Shown: positions 1 through 8,310 of the stretch, in pieces
Layout: each line of letters begins with the position of its first letter
How positions within the stretch are numbered: position 1 is the stretch's first letter
Source: Asparagopsis taxiformis
Taxonomy: Eukaryota > Rhodophyta > Florideophyceae > Bonnemaisoniales > Bonnemaisoniaceae
Length of the DNA: 17,731 nucleotides
Direction: 5' to 3'
Assembly: GCA_030407315.1 (NCBI GenBank)
Contig: JALQPE010000427.1
Span: forward strand, 1-17,731
Notes under the pieces: model-generated
What the model was told of the DNA's origin: nothing
Seen by the model: only the letters and a program-made list of their open reading frames with translations
Databases searched by the model: none
Position numbers and translations under genes: made by a program

Positions 1-1374
1 ACGTGAAGGAGGTGGCCGAGTACTGGAACGTGTCGATGTGTTGAGGATGCTGGATGGGTCAATTCCCAGCGGGGTGCCCGAGCAAAAGGCTTCGACATTC
101 GCTTCGCCGCGTTGGTCGAAGTTCTTGCTCAGATGGTCCCCAGAAGGGGTGCTGGGCAGACTTCCGTCCCAAGGAAGGCCCCCCCCGAGTTACAGTTCGA
201 AAATATTTTTCCCCGTAAGAATCTGTCTTCGGGAAGGACGCCAGGAAAATGCTCCTGCGCGTCACTGGGTACCGCGAAATGCAAATGCGGAAACGCTTTC
301 ACGCGATGTACCCAGACATCCCACATGCTGCGCTCCCAGCCACATGTGGTGATGATGCCCCCATCCCTTCCTCTTCCAATTCCTTGCCCATCCCTTCATC
401 CTCCATTCCTTTGCCCCCACCACCTCAACTGGATCTTCCAGCAATTCCGAGGTTGCCCCTGTTCCTGTCTCTACCCCTGCCGTGTCTGCATCCTCCCCTG
501 CGGTGACCCGGTCCAGCCGACTGCGCGTGGTCCCCAGGATGGCAGCGAACGCTCTGGTCCAGTTTCCCACGCCGGGACTGGTACCCCCAACCGTCCTGTC
601 CAAGCCGCGCAGGAGCAGGTCTCACCGGCTTCGCAGCCTGAGCCTGCGACTCCGGCTGCCGAGCAGCACCCTGCTGCTCCGCCCCCGCTGTCGAAGCTTC
701 CCGTTCTGCATCTGCTAGCAGTTCGGGAAGCTCCAGCGATGACAGCTTCGTCCCTTCACCATCCGGTGGGGTTGGACAGAAGACGGTTTGCGAGGATTTC
801 GACGGAGGGCCCTACTCCCGAGAATGTGGTCGAGGGCAGCAGTGCGAAGGGCGGTGCAGATCCTGACGAAGATGTCATTGAAGTCAGTGATTCTGCACCG
901 CCCGGAGTGGAAACTTCTGGGAGGAAAGTGATGCCCAAAGGGTACCCGCCTGCAAGCGAGTCGTTCCGGTCGTGGTGAACGGCGGGTGGTGCTGTGGAGG
1001 TCGTCGAGCTGGAGAGCGCCCCCGAGGATGCGGGTGAAACTCCATCCTCGGGAAGCGTAACTTGGAAGCCGCTTCTGCGACGCCCGAGCCTTCTACCAAA
1101 AAGAGAAGGCTCGGTGAGACTTCATCAAGTCGTCGTCAAAGAAATCCAAGTCGGCTTCCCGAGGTCGCTCTCGGGAGCCGGTTCCTCCAGTTCGACGACG
1201 CCCAGGAGAATCCCATTCCCGACAGCATCGTCGATGAGAATGTGGCCGCCGTTCTCCCAGCGCAATTGCGTCTGGCAGCCGGATAAGTACTATATGGAAG
1301 TAAGACGGTGGAGAACGGTTCGGGCGGAAATGAGAGGCGGCAGCATTCCAGGCAGCTGCATCGCCGGGTGCTGA
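1..1374 (+). pseudogene. Degenerate proline-rich/acidic coding region, frame-broken
   Basis: This GC-rich stretch has coding character on the plus strand, but in pieces that switch frame. I see a short open piece at the left edge, then a segment around 249-506 containing a basic stretch (KDARKMLLRV) followed by a Ser/Pro/Leu low-complexity tract. Around 490-978 there is a Pro/Ala/Gln-rich tract ending in an acidic segment (DEDVIEVSDS). Around 994-1286 there is an acidic then basic segment with an NLS-like TKKRRLG. No single frame stays open throughout. The simplest reading is the disordered N-terminal part of a gene decayed by indels, possibly the same gene as the dioxygenase-like remnant just downstream. 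No domain is recognised here, and the left end is cut by the window. Confidence 0.4.
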
Positions 1375-1381
1375 GGATACG

Positions 1382-2267
1382 GTGGTGGACAGGTACTTTG
1401 CGGTGAAGAAGGCATTGTTGGAAAACTTGGGGGTTATTGTTATGGAAGGCCTGTTGGCATCGTCCACGGCTGGTATGCGACGCATGAGTTGTTCGGTCAC
1501 TTCGCTAGGCAGTTTCCCGCTGGTTGAGGAGGTTGAAAAACCCTCCCAGCAGTCTGATTCTAACGATGACGACAGGGAGCCACAGGACGAGCCGCCAGCT
1601 TTCGCAAAGCCCGGCTTCGATCCTTCGCCGTGGCAGTTCATCCACAACGTGGGTGATGCGAAGGGCCGCATCGATGGTGGTCGTGGGCCTCTCTCTGCCG
1701 CGGCGTGAGTTGTGCGACAAGTTGGAGGAGGGAATTTGGAGATGTATGAACAAGTTGGTGGCAGAGCTTGCTCTTGGTGTTTGGGCGGAGTTCTTGAAGT
1801 TGGGAATGGAGGGTGAGGATCCTGTCTTCTTCCCGAAGACAGGATTGCGGCTGCTTCTTACAGCAGATGGGGCTGCGGACCAGGATGGGCACACGGACTT
1901 CAAGGTAGCGACGAATAGTGTTGGAAGTCCTACCACTCTCCATCATATTTCATGATGTCGAGCGGAGCCGATGGGTTCTCTATAGTAGTTGCCCCTTATA
2001 GTCATGTATGCCTGGCCAGTCCGGGCGCCGATATGTGGAAGGTTCCCCCTCTCATCTTTTGGTTGCCACCCTATTCCGTATTGGTTTGGTCGCGGTGACC
2101 TTTACCATTACGGGGTCGGCTTTCAGCCGAGGAGATCTTCCTGCAGGCGAGAAGTTAGTCTATGGCCTCCCACGCGCGGCCACATCTACTTGAAGACGGA
2201 GAAGGACGTCCTCACGGACCACATCCACACCGTCGAATATTACAAGTACGATAGGAGCAATAGATAG
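1382..2267 (+). pseudogene. Broken 2-oxoglutarate/Fe(II) dioxygenase-like protein
   Basis: Three successive plus-strand frames together resemble a double-stranded beta-helix 2OG/Fe(II) oxygenase. The piece ending near 1955 contains QDGHTDF (His codon 1890-1892, Asp codon 1896-1898), which fits the HxD iron-binding motif. After a frame change it continues from about 1946 with YFMMSSGADG and VVAPYSH, like the strand before the PGSH-type turn. A second change near 2090 leads to GRGDLYHYGVG, whose His (2106-2108) is a candidate distal iron ligand, and then to RGHIYLK, where Arg would be the 2OG-carboxylate ligand. Such oxygenases hydroxylate nucleic acids, proteins or small molecules, and the substrate cannot be told here. 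At least two frame breaks make it non-functional as written, unless the sequence has errors. An acidic Asp/Glu/Pro tract (about 1555-1600) precedes the fold. The assignment rests on motif spacing read by eye. Confidence 0.45.
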
Positions 2268-2682
2268 CATATCAGAAGTATTAAAACCTATACTACTGTT
2301 CCCTGCTATAAAGTTCTGTCTTTCTCATCTCAACTTGTTACCTTAGCCCATTTTTTCAGTTCTCATCTATACATCTGTCCTTCATCTCATAGTTTAGTGC
2401 TACTCAGCAGATTTGCTTGCTACTTTTTAATATTAGTCTACAACGTTATATGATTTACTAGCTAGGCCGTAGGGGGAGACTAGTTTCAACCCTTGACAAC
2501 GCGCAGATTTCGACTACGAGAGCCGTCACTGTGATAATTATTGTAGAATTTTCGTCTATCTTCCCACCTACACTAGGCTACCTATATATATACAGGGTAT
2601 AACCTGAACAGAGACCACGTGAGGTAAAATACTCCTGAGAGCTGCTCACAGCCGTACAGACCTTTGCTGAGCAATTTACCCG
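2268..2682. other. Gene-free stretch
   Basis: This is AT-richer DNA between the dioxygenase remnant and the first palindrome array. I see a short alternating TATATATA run near 2583-2591 and no convincing ORF, RNA gene or repeat. Confidence 0.5.
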
Positions 2683-3060
2683 ACTTCAAACTTCGCTTCT
2701 TACCTTTACCAGGATGAGAGAAGGACGAAACTCCCTGCTGCTTACAGCCGAAGCCGTTTACCAGGGTTCCTTACAGCAAAGTCATCGTAACGATGACTTT
2801 GCTGTAAGGAAACCGTTTCCTTGCAGTGGCCGAAGAATTTTTTACCGGGTAAAAATCAGCAAGAAATTTTACCGGGTAAAAAATTGTGGCCGCTGTATGT
2901 TTTGCTTCTTACAGCAAAGTCATCGTTACGATGACTTTGCTGTAAGAAAACGTTCATTACAGCGGCCACATTTTTTTACCCGGTAAAGAAATCATGGCTG
3001 CTGTAATGATTTGTTTTCTTACAGCAAAGTCATCGTAACGATGACTTTGCTGTCAGCACC
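2683..3060. repeat. Left palindrome array, copy A (inverted-repeat end)
   Basis: The array holds three 39-41-bp near-perfect palindromes (2769-2809, 2908-2946, 3018-3056). Each has arms CTTACAGCAAAGTCATCG and a centre CGTAACG or CGTTACG. They are separated by spacers containing TTTACCGGGTAAA palindromes (for example 2841-2853 and 2868-2880) and inverted GTGGCCGC/GCGGCCAC blocks. The 2865-2990 part is therefore a larger nested palindrome. From its 5' end (around 2683) it shares sequence with copy B (3505-4035), including a run through GAAGGACGAAACTCCCTGCT. It lacks the left arm of the 78-bp palindrome that copy B has. The array is the reverse complement of the middle of the right array at 15590-15900. 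Confidence 0.85.
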
Positions 3061-3504
3061 CCCCCGGAACTGCCAAAGCTGTAAGCAGTCTGGCTTCACC
3101 CTCTCCCCCATTTCTCTACTCCGCCTTCAGCATCCCAGCCTCTCTGGTGACGACTGACGCCTTCGTTTCCCCCTCACGCCCCCTCTCGCAATGAAATACT
3201 CGTCTCTTACCACGATAGGCTACTCGTACTGCCGCCTTAATTTTCCTCTACACACACCTCTCCATCCGTCTCTTCCGTACTACGATCTTAGGCTATCCTA
3301 CCTTACGATTATAGTTGTATAGTGAGTAGCTAGAGTCCTACTTATTGACGACTATAGTGCACCGGAACCGGCGCCGGTTCCCGCCCGGGCGGGTTGAATA
3401 TATATTTTATGCCGTGAGGCACAGGTACCATATGGTCGCTGTGGCTCACGGCACAAGGAGTAGATTTTGCGACCAACAGCCGTCAAACCATCCTCCCGTG
3501 ATGT
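3061..3504. other. Spacer between the two left arrays
   Basis: No gene is recognised between the two array copies. The first 50 bases resemble those following copy B, so the duplicated unit extends slightly past the last palindrome. The end of the spacer holds several small palindromes, listed separately. Confidence 0.5.
3364..3452. repeat. Cluster of short GC-rich palindromes
   Basis: GGAACCGGCGCCGGTTCC (3364-3381) is a perfect palindrome. It is followed immediately by CCCGCCCGGGCGGG (3380-3393), also perfect. A third inverted repeat follows at 3411-3452, with GCCGTGAG and CTCACGGC arms around a CCATATGG core. They are unrelated in sequence to the arrays on either side. Confidence 0.7.
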
Positions 3505-3536
3505 TCCCTACTTCACACTTCGCTTCTCATGTGAGA

Positions 3537-3614
3537 CAGCAGGGAGTTTCGTCCTTCTCCCATCTTGGTAAAGGTACCTTTACCAAGAAGGGAGAAGGAC
3601 GAAACTCCCTGCTG
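3537..3614. repeat. 78-bp near-perfect palindrome
   Basis: Two 39-base arms meet at GGTACC (3573-3578), with one mismatched pair. The arms run from CAGCAGGGAGTTTCGTCC on the left to its complement ending CCCTGCTG on the right. Copy A of the array keeps only the right arm (about 2700-2740), as if the left arm was deleted there. The palindrome could form a long cruciform or hairpin and marks the outer side of array copy B. Confidence 0.85.
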
Positions 3615-4035
3615 CTTACAGCTGAAGCCGTTTACCAGGGTCCTTACAGCAAGTCATGTTCGATGACTTTGCTGTAGAAACAAATCATTACAGCAGCCAC
3701 GATTTCTTACCGGGTAAAAAATTGTGGCCGCGGTAATGAAACGTTTTCTTACAGCAAGTCTCGTAACGATACTTTTGCTGTAGGAACCGTTTCCTTGCAG
3801 TGGCCAAAGAATTTTTTTACCGGGTAAAATCAGCAAGAAATTTTACCGGGTAAAAATTGTGGCCGCTGTAATGTTTTGCTTTCTTACAGCAAGTCATCGT
3901 TACGATGACTTTGGCTGTAAGAAAACGTTTCATTACAGCGGCCACAATTTTTTTACCCGGTAAAGAAATCATGGCTGCTGTAATGATTTGTTTTCTTACA
4001 GCAAAGTCATCGTAACGATGACTTTGCTGTCAGCA
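3615..4035. repeat. Left palindrome array, copy B (inverted-repeat end)
   Basis: Four palindromic units lie at 3642-3677 and 3748-3783 (both eroded by indels), 3883-3921 and 3995-4033 (nearly intact). They are interleaved with TTACCGGGTAA palindromes and GTGGCCGC-type inverted blocks. The order and central bases of units two to four (CGTAACG, CGTTACG, CGTAACG) match the right array read in reverse complement (15855, 15714, 15603). Copy B has one more outer unit than copy A. It looks like the left inverted end of the element whose genes begin at 4325. Confidence 0.85.
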
Positions 4036-4324
4036 TCCCGGTAAACGGCCCGCACTGTAATGGGGTGACTGCTTCTCCTACATCGCTCTGTTACTGGTGT
4101 TCTACATGCTGCGTTGCTACACATTTCGCACTCACATCTTTCTAGTTTCTCTCCCTTTCGTATCCATAGGTATAGCAGTTGAAAAGTGGATAGTTTGCAC
4201 TCCAGGCCGCAGATGCCTTCCTGCAGTCATGTCACGATTGTTGTAGTGTAGTCTATAATATCTAGCGCTCTTGAAGATGATGCACAGTCTATTGTCTCTG
4301 TCAATGCGTGTTTACTCAAATCTA
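4036..4324. other. Gap between left array and SET-domain region
   Basis: Fewer than 300 bases separate the innermost left palindrome from the stop of the SET-domain frame on the minus strand. Nothing recognisable is present. It would be the 3' flank of that gene. Confidence 0.4.
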
Positions 4325-5044
4325 TCAAAGTAGCTCAGTTAGCTGGCCATATTTTTCTACCATAGTCAGCAATATCTCCTCATCAGCTTCAACGTCTCTG
4401 GTCAGAACGACCTTGACAGCATGGGGATTCTTGATATTCGAAGCAAAGTCCGGTTTGTCTATGGCATCGCCTTGTCGAAACTCGGCTGACTGTGTTCGAC
4501 TCACCTCGGTCGCTTTCTCCGTTCCGTCAATGACCCGACAATCATTGAGGTAGCTGGTACAATTATAGACCGCTGGAACGAGCCAGACCTTCCGAACAGG
4601 TGCACCCCTCCCTATGTACGTGGTTTCCAATTCCATGTTGTAGTCCTGGAACCTCTGTCCTGTGCACCCAAATCCTTCCGGGCCGTACATCACTGATCTC
4701 TGCGGTTCCGAGTCTCGAATCTTCGCATAGAAAATCGTCCGTTGTACCAGCCAATGACCGTCCCCTTCTTCAGTTTCTTCGCCGCGAATACGCCAAACCC
4801 ACCACCTCTTACCTCCGATTGCGAAACATAGACACCGTAGAATGCGGCATCAGCAGCCAGAATCGCGTCCGGGTCTATGCTCCAAAACGAGTGCATGTCC
4901 TCGGCCGGCCACTGGTCCATAGGCACCCCGCTCAATCTGTGAAGCATAGAACCGTCCTTCTTCATTGACGCAACGAACACAAGCAGATGGTTCGGCAATG
5001 CTGTCACAGCAGGTAACCTTCTGGTGCATCTGAGATGTGCTTCT
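4325..5044 (-). pseudogene. SET-domain (histone-lysine methyltransferase-like) region, frameshifted
   Basis: SET domains transfer methyl from S-adenosylmethionine to lysine, usually on histones. The minus-strand frame ending at 4690 has the SET start: VYVSQSEVRGGGFGVFAAKK then GTVIGWYNGR, matching the usual G-x-G-x-F/I-A and G-x-Y-x-G pattern. The frame from about 4693 to 4325 has the C-terminal half: NCTSYLNDCR in place of the usual N-H-S-C, then SNIKNP, VLTRDVEADEEIL and a closing EKYG. The two halves need a frame change near 4690-4740. They follow the DNA methyltransferase on the same strand with no room for a separate promoter, so this is probably the C-terminal domain of that protein. 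Asp replaces the usual His in the pseudo-knot motif. The SET fold is convincing from motif order. Activity is doubtful, because of the breaks. Confidence 0.65.
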
Positions 5045-6434
5045 GACGAAGCCTTGGAGCTTTTCCTGTGACCGGTACCGACTCGTCCCCAAGAATACTC
5101 TCACCTCACGCTGCAAGATCCCCCCTATCGCCCGGCTTTCACCTCCTGACGAAAGCATGCAGTATCCACTCCTGCGATGCATCGTGGCACCTTTTTTTCC
5201 TTCTCACCCAATGAACCGACGATACGTACCATCCCTCAACGTCATACACGCTATGGCTGTGCTGTATGTTCCCGAGAAGAAATCCATCACGATATCGTTC
5301 TGCTTCGAAAATCGTTCCAGAAGCTCACGAAGAGTGGTCAACGCCTTCTGCTCATGGCGCAGTCGGTTTGTTCTGCCCATCGTATTGAGCTTCACCAGCC
5401 GACAACCTCGGAACGTTGTCAATCGCGTTGGTGAACCCAGGGTGCCTCGATATGTCCGGATTGTGCAACCTGTAATCCACCATATCGTATGCAGCCATAC
5501 CCTTCCCCCGCTTATACGCATGGATAACGAAATCGTGCATATTATGCAGTGTGCACGTTTTCGTCGATGGATTGGACGTAAAGCTGTGTGGTCGGCGAGA
5601 TAGCACGACTGGAACACTGTCCACAATCATCTTGCCAGGCTCGGCATTTCTGATTGCATCCATCCATGCCACGAGTTGGCGCACGCTGGAATAGATTAGA
5701 GCATGACCGCCAGGCCGAAGAACTCGAACTATTTCACACGCAACACTCGCCAACTCTTCCGGCTCCAGAATATCGTACTCCGAGTTTTCTCTGCCGCCTT
5801 CCCGCCTCGTGTTGAATGGAGGATCAGTGAGCACAAGCTGAACACTGTCCTCCAACACGCCATCTTCCAGGAAACTAATTTTGTCCTCCACCTCTTTGGC
5901 TACATCAGTGGCGTCACAATTCACAGTGTGAATGTAACGCCCCATCACAGCTTCCAGCTTGGTGACATATTCCGGCTTGGATTCCTTTCCGACGTCAACG
6001 AGCGGTGCTTCTGTAGGCGATACAGTGTCAACCTCCATAGCGTCATCCTCGGCCGCACCTTCTCTTGTTGCTGTTTCGCTAGCAACCGCCGCATTATCGT
6101 CCTCTCCACCACCGCGCTCCAGCCTAGCCTTCTTCCTCTGTGGCTCCAGACTATCCTCTTCTATATCCTCGCTGCCATTGTTTGGCACTGCTGCGGATAT
6201 TTCCATCTGCGCAGGTGCACCTTCAAGGATGCCAGGCTCGGGCGTATCCTCAAGACTGTGCAACTCATCCATGGTCAGAGGAAGCTTTCGTTGCTCTCGG
6301 GTTCGCAATAACCAAGCCTTCAGCCTCCTCTGACCATCCAGGGCATGAGACGTGTTCAACTTGGCTCGCATGAACGAGTTCAAGCCGAACTTGTCAGGAG
6401 TGTCGAAAAAGCAAGGCTCGAAGTCTCTGCATCA
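5045..6434 (-). pseudogene. Beta-class DNA N6-adenine/N4-cytosine methyltransferase, frameshifted
   Basis: The enzyme family methylates adenine N6 or cytosine N4 in DNA. In the longest frame (first ATG 6371, open to 5352) there is an N-terminal basic segment, a long acidic disordered stretch with QRKKARLERG, then catalytic motif IV TDPPFN (residues about 182-187). LRPGGHALIY follows. After a frame change near 5360 come HEQKAL and the SAM-binding motif DFFSGTYSTA, ending at 5204. A further frame continues with GEKEKKVPRC. Motif IV before motif I is the beta-class order, and DPPF favours adenine. Motif I departs from the usual D-P-F-x-G-S-G-T. The frame is also open upstream of the ATG to 6434, reading EPCFFDTPDKFG, where it overlaps the end of the ParB-like gene. 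About four frame breaks lie in this region. It reads as decayed unless the assembly has errors. Confidence 0.75.
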
Positions 6435-7797
6435 GCTGACCACGCTCGGCGAACACATTCACCTCAGTGACACATTGGCGTATCGACAGCAGGAAGGCGC
6501 TTGTCAATGATCGCAGCCTTGCATCCACAGCCACTGGAAGGTCGGCACAGAACCCGTTTTCACTGTCTACAGTTTTCGGGACAATGGTCAGGTTTTTCCG
6601 ATGCTCCTCGACCGCGCAGCCATCAGACCGATTCGGGAGTGACCTGAAGCAAAGGCTCGCAGGATCGAATACCATGAACGGCCAGCACATCGATTCAACA
6701 TCCTCATACCCCAACACTCTTGCCCCGGTATCCCACGCAGCTAACACACGGTCGACAACAAATCCAAGCTGGTTGGCTTGCGCACTGGATGTTGCAATTC
6801 CAACCATTCCACCACCACCAATGGCCCCGGATGTGGCTCTGGCCCGCCTAGATGGCGCACTGCCCATCTCCTTACTGCGAATAGCCAAGATACACTGGCA
6901 CATCATAACCATCAGCCTCCTGAACCGCTTCTGGCTAGCCTGCAAAGAATCTTGCATGTCGGATGTAGCGCCGTCTAGAAAGTACCTGCTCGAAAGCAGT
7001 TCGCGGTTCAGTGGAGAGGACAATTCTCCGCGGGGTGTCTTGCCAAACATTTCGACGGCACGAGAACTAGTCACCCCCACCTGTTTCGGAAACTCAACCA
7101 TCCTCGGAGAATCACCCATCTCTGCATTGAGTCCCCATGCATGACAAAACATTTGCCACAGACGCAAATCAATCGCACTCGAATCTTCTGCTCGGTGATA
7201 CGGCCGAAGCACAGCCAGGATAGACATGCATGAGCTGTACTGCGGTTTACCACTCAGGCTTGAAGCAATTTGGCCGCTTGGATCGCAGGACTTGATCCAG
7301 CCCAACACATCGGCCATCCTCACAGACGAAATATGAGCGTACTTGTCCTTTCCTTTTTGGACCCAGTACTCGTCTCTGAGATCAACGGCGATCATCAGAT
7401 ACTCAACAAACATCATGCGCCTTTGCAGGCCTGCAATGTCGTTGGATGTCGTCGCTCTCACACGGTCCAGCACAACAGCAGTACTGCTGTTGGTGTCCGC
7501 CACGATAGACTCTTCTCGCATAGGAATCGTAACGCCAGGAGGAAAGACGCCCTTCTCCATTCCACGTACAATTGCCATGCAGCGGTGCGCTCCATCCAAT
7601 ATCTCCAGAACGCCTTCTCGAAACCTGCCAGTCACGGGATGAGCTGTGTCATAACCGCTGTTGCGAATGCTCTCCATGAGCGCTTCCACATGACTTGCAT
7701 CAACATCGCGAATCGATACGAATTTGCTGACTTGATTGGGGTCGATGAACACCCATCCGTCGTGCTTTTCACCGTGATTGTGGAACGTTCCTTCCAT
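6394..7797 (-). CDS. ParB/Srx-fold domain protein (possible N-terminus of a methyltransferase fusion)
   Basis: An intact 467-residue frame starts at ATG 7797, chosen because it sits in GCCATGG, a strong eukaryotic start context. The frame is open upstream only through a GTG at 7908. Residues 16-76 look like a ParB-type N-terminal domain: VFIDPNQV, HVEALMESIRNSG, HPVTGRF, then the hallmark DGAHRCMA (68-75). In bacteria this fold binds CTP in partition ParB, or acts in nucleases and phage proteins, and it is often fused to DNA methyltransferases. The remaining 390 residues are mostly helical-looking and not recognised. The stop (6394) lies 22 bases from the first ATG of the methyltransferase, and the methyltransferase frame is open across the junction. 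This suggests one ancestral protein split by an indel. The role here is unknown. DNA targeting for the methyltransferase is inference. Confidence 0.7.
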   Translation of the reverse strand: MEGTFHNHGEKHDGWVFIDPNQVSKFVSIRDVDASHVEALMESIRNSGYDTAHPVTGRFREGVLEILDGAHRCMAIVRGMEKGVFPPGVTIPMREESIVADTNSSTAVVLDRVRATTSNDIAGLQRRMMFVEYLMIAVDLRDEYWVQKGKDKYAHISSVRMADVLGWIKSCDPSGQIASSLSGKPQYSSCMSILAVLRPYHRAEDSSAIDLRLWQMFCHAWGLNAEMGDSPRMVEFPKQVGVTSSRAVEMFGKTPRGELSSPLNRELLSSRYFLDGATSDMQDSLQASQKRFRRLMVMMCQCILAIRSKEMGSAPSRRARATSGAIGGGGMVGIATSSAQANQLGFVVDRVLAAWDTGARVLGYEDVESMCWPFMVFDPASLCFRSLPNRSDGCAVEEHRKNLTIVPKTVDSENGFCADLPVAVDARLRSLTSAFLLSIRQCVTEVNVFAERGQLMQRLRALLFRHS

Positions 7798-8310
7798 GGC
7801 GAACAAAGGTAGAGTTTTTAAGAAAGGGATAGTTGGTTGCTGCTTGACCAGGGTGGCGCAAAGCAGAAGTTGGTTGTTTAAAAACAAAGTGTCAGCGAGT
7901 GGTAGCACTTCGGTGGCTGTTTCCTTTCCACCCCTGTCCGAACCTTTACAAGATAACTACATCGACTGTTAGCTCAATAATCAATGTAATACTAAAGTAA
8001 TACTCAAAATTTTTTCCATGCAATTTATTGGGCCCCGTAACATCTCTAAGCGTATCTTTGTAGTCCAATCGTATGCATCCGACATTCACTTCTAGAACGA
8101 TTATTCACATCAAATTTTATGCTGCAATCAGTTCATGGCAGACATCATCCACACTGACGTGTCAATTTTGTCAATTGTCCATTCTATTTCTACACCACCT
8201 AAACATCTCTTCTGGACCTTTCCAATCCTCCTAGTATATACTACTCTTTAGCAGAAGGTAACGGTTAGGCTTTCACTAATACAACAATTCTATCCCATAG
8301 CTATCCCAAC
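7798..8310. promoter_or_regulatory. Divergent intergenic region between ParB-like and Tudor-like genes
   Basis: About 510 bases separate two head-to-head starts (7797 minus and 8311 plus), so it must hold both promoters if both are expressed. It becomes AT-rich after about 7970. GTATATACTACT occurs near 8232-8243, roughly 70 bases before the plus-strand ATG, and could serve as a TATA-like element. No palindromes of the array types are seen. Promoter function is inferred from gene orientation only. Confidence 0.35.

Noticed and set aside
1093..1671. Minus-strand open frame of 192 codons in the left flank
   Set aside because: The plus strand of the same interval shows the acidic tract and continues into the dioxygenase motifs. 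The minus-strand text shows no domain.
2769..4033. CRISPR-like regularly spaced repeats
   Set aside because: The repeated units are themselves long palindromes, the intervening sequences are also repeated and shared between units, and no cas gene is present. The inverted counterpart at 15.5-16.0 kb fits transposon ends instead.
4325..6434. Introns as the explanation for the frame changes in the methyltransferase-SET region
   Set aside because: Protein-like sequence continues directly across each change without a gap of non-coding DNA, which fits small indels and leaves no room for introns.
6467..7144. Plus-strand open frame of 225 codons
   Set aside because: It is antisense to the intact ParB-like gene, starts from no conserved motif and has no recognisable domain. 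It is a shadow of the minus-strand codon usage.
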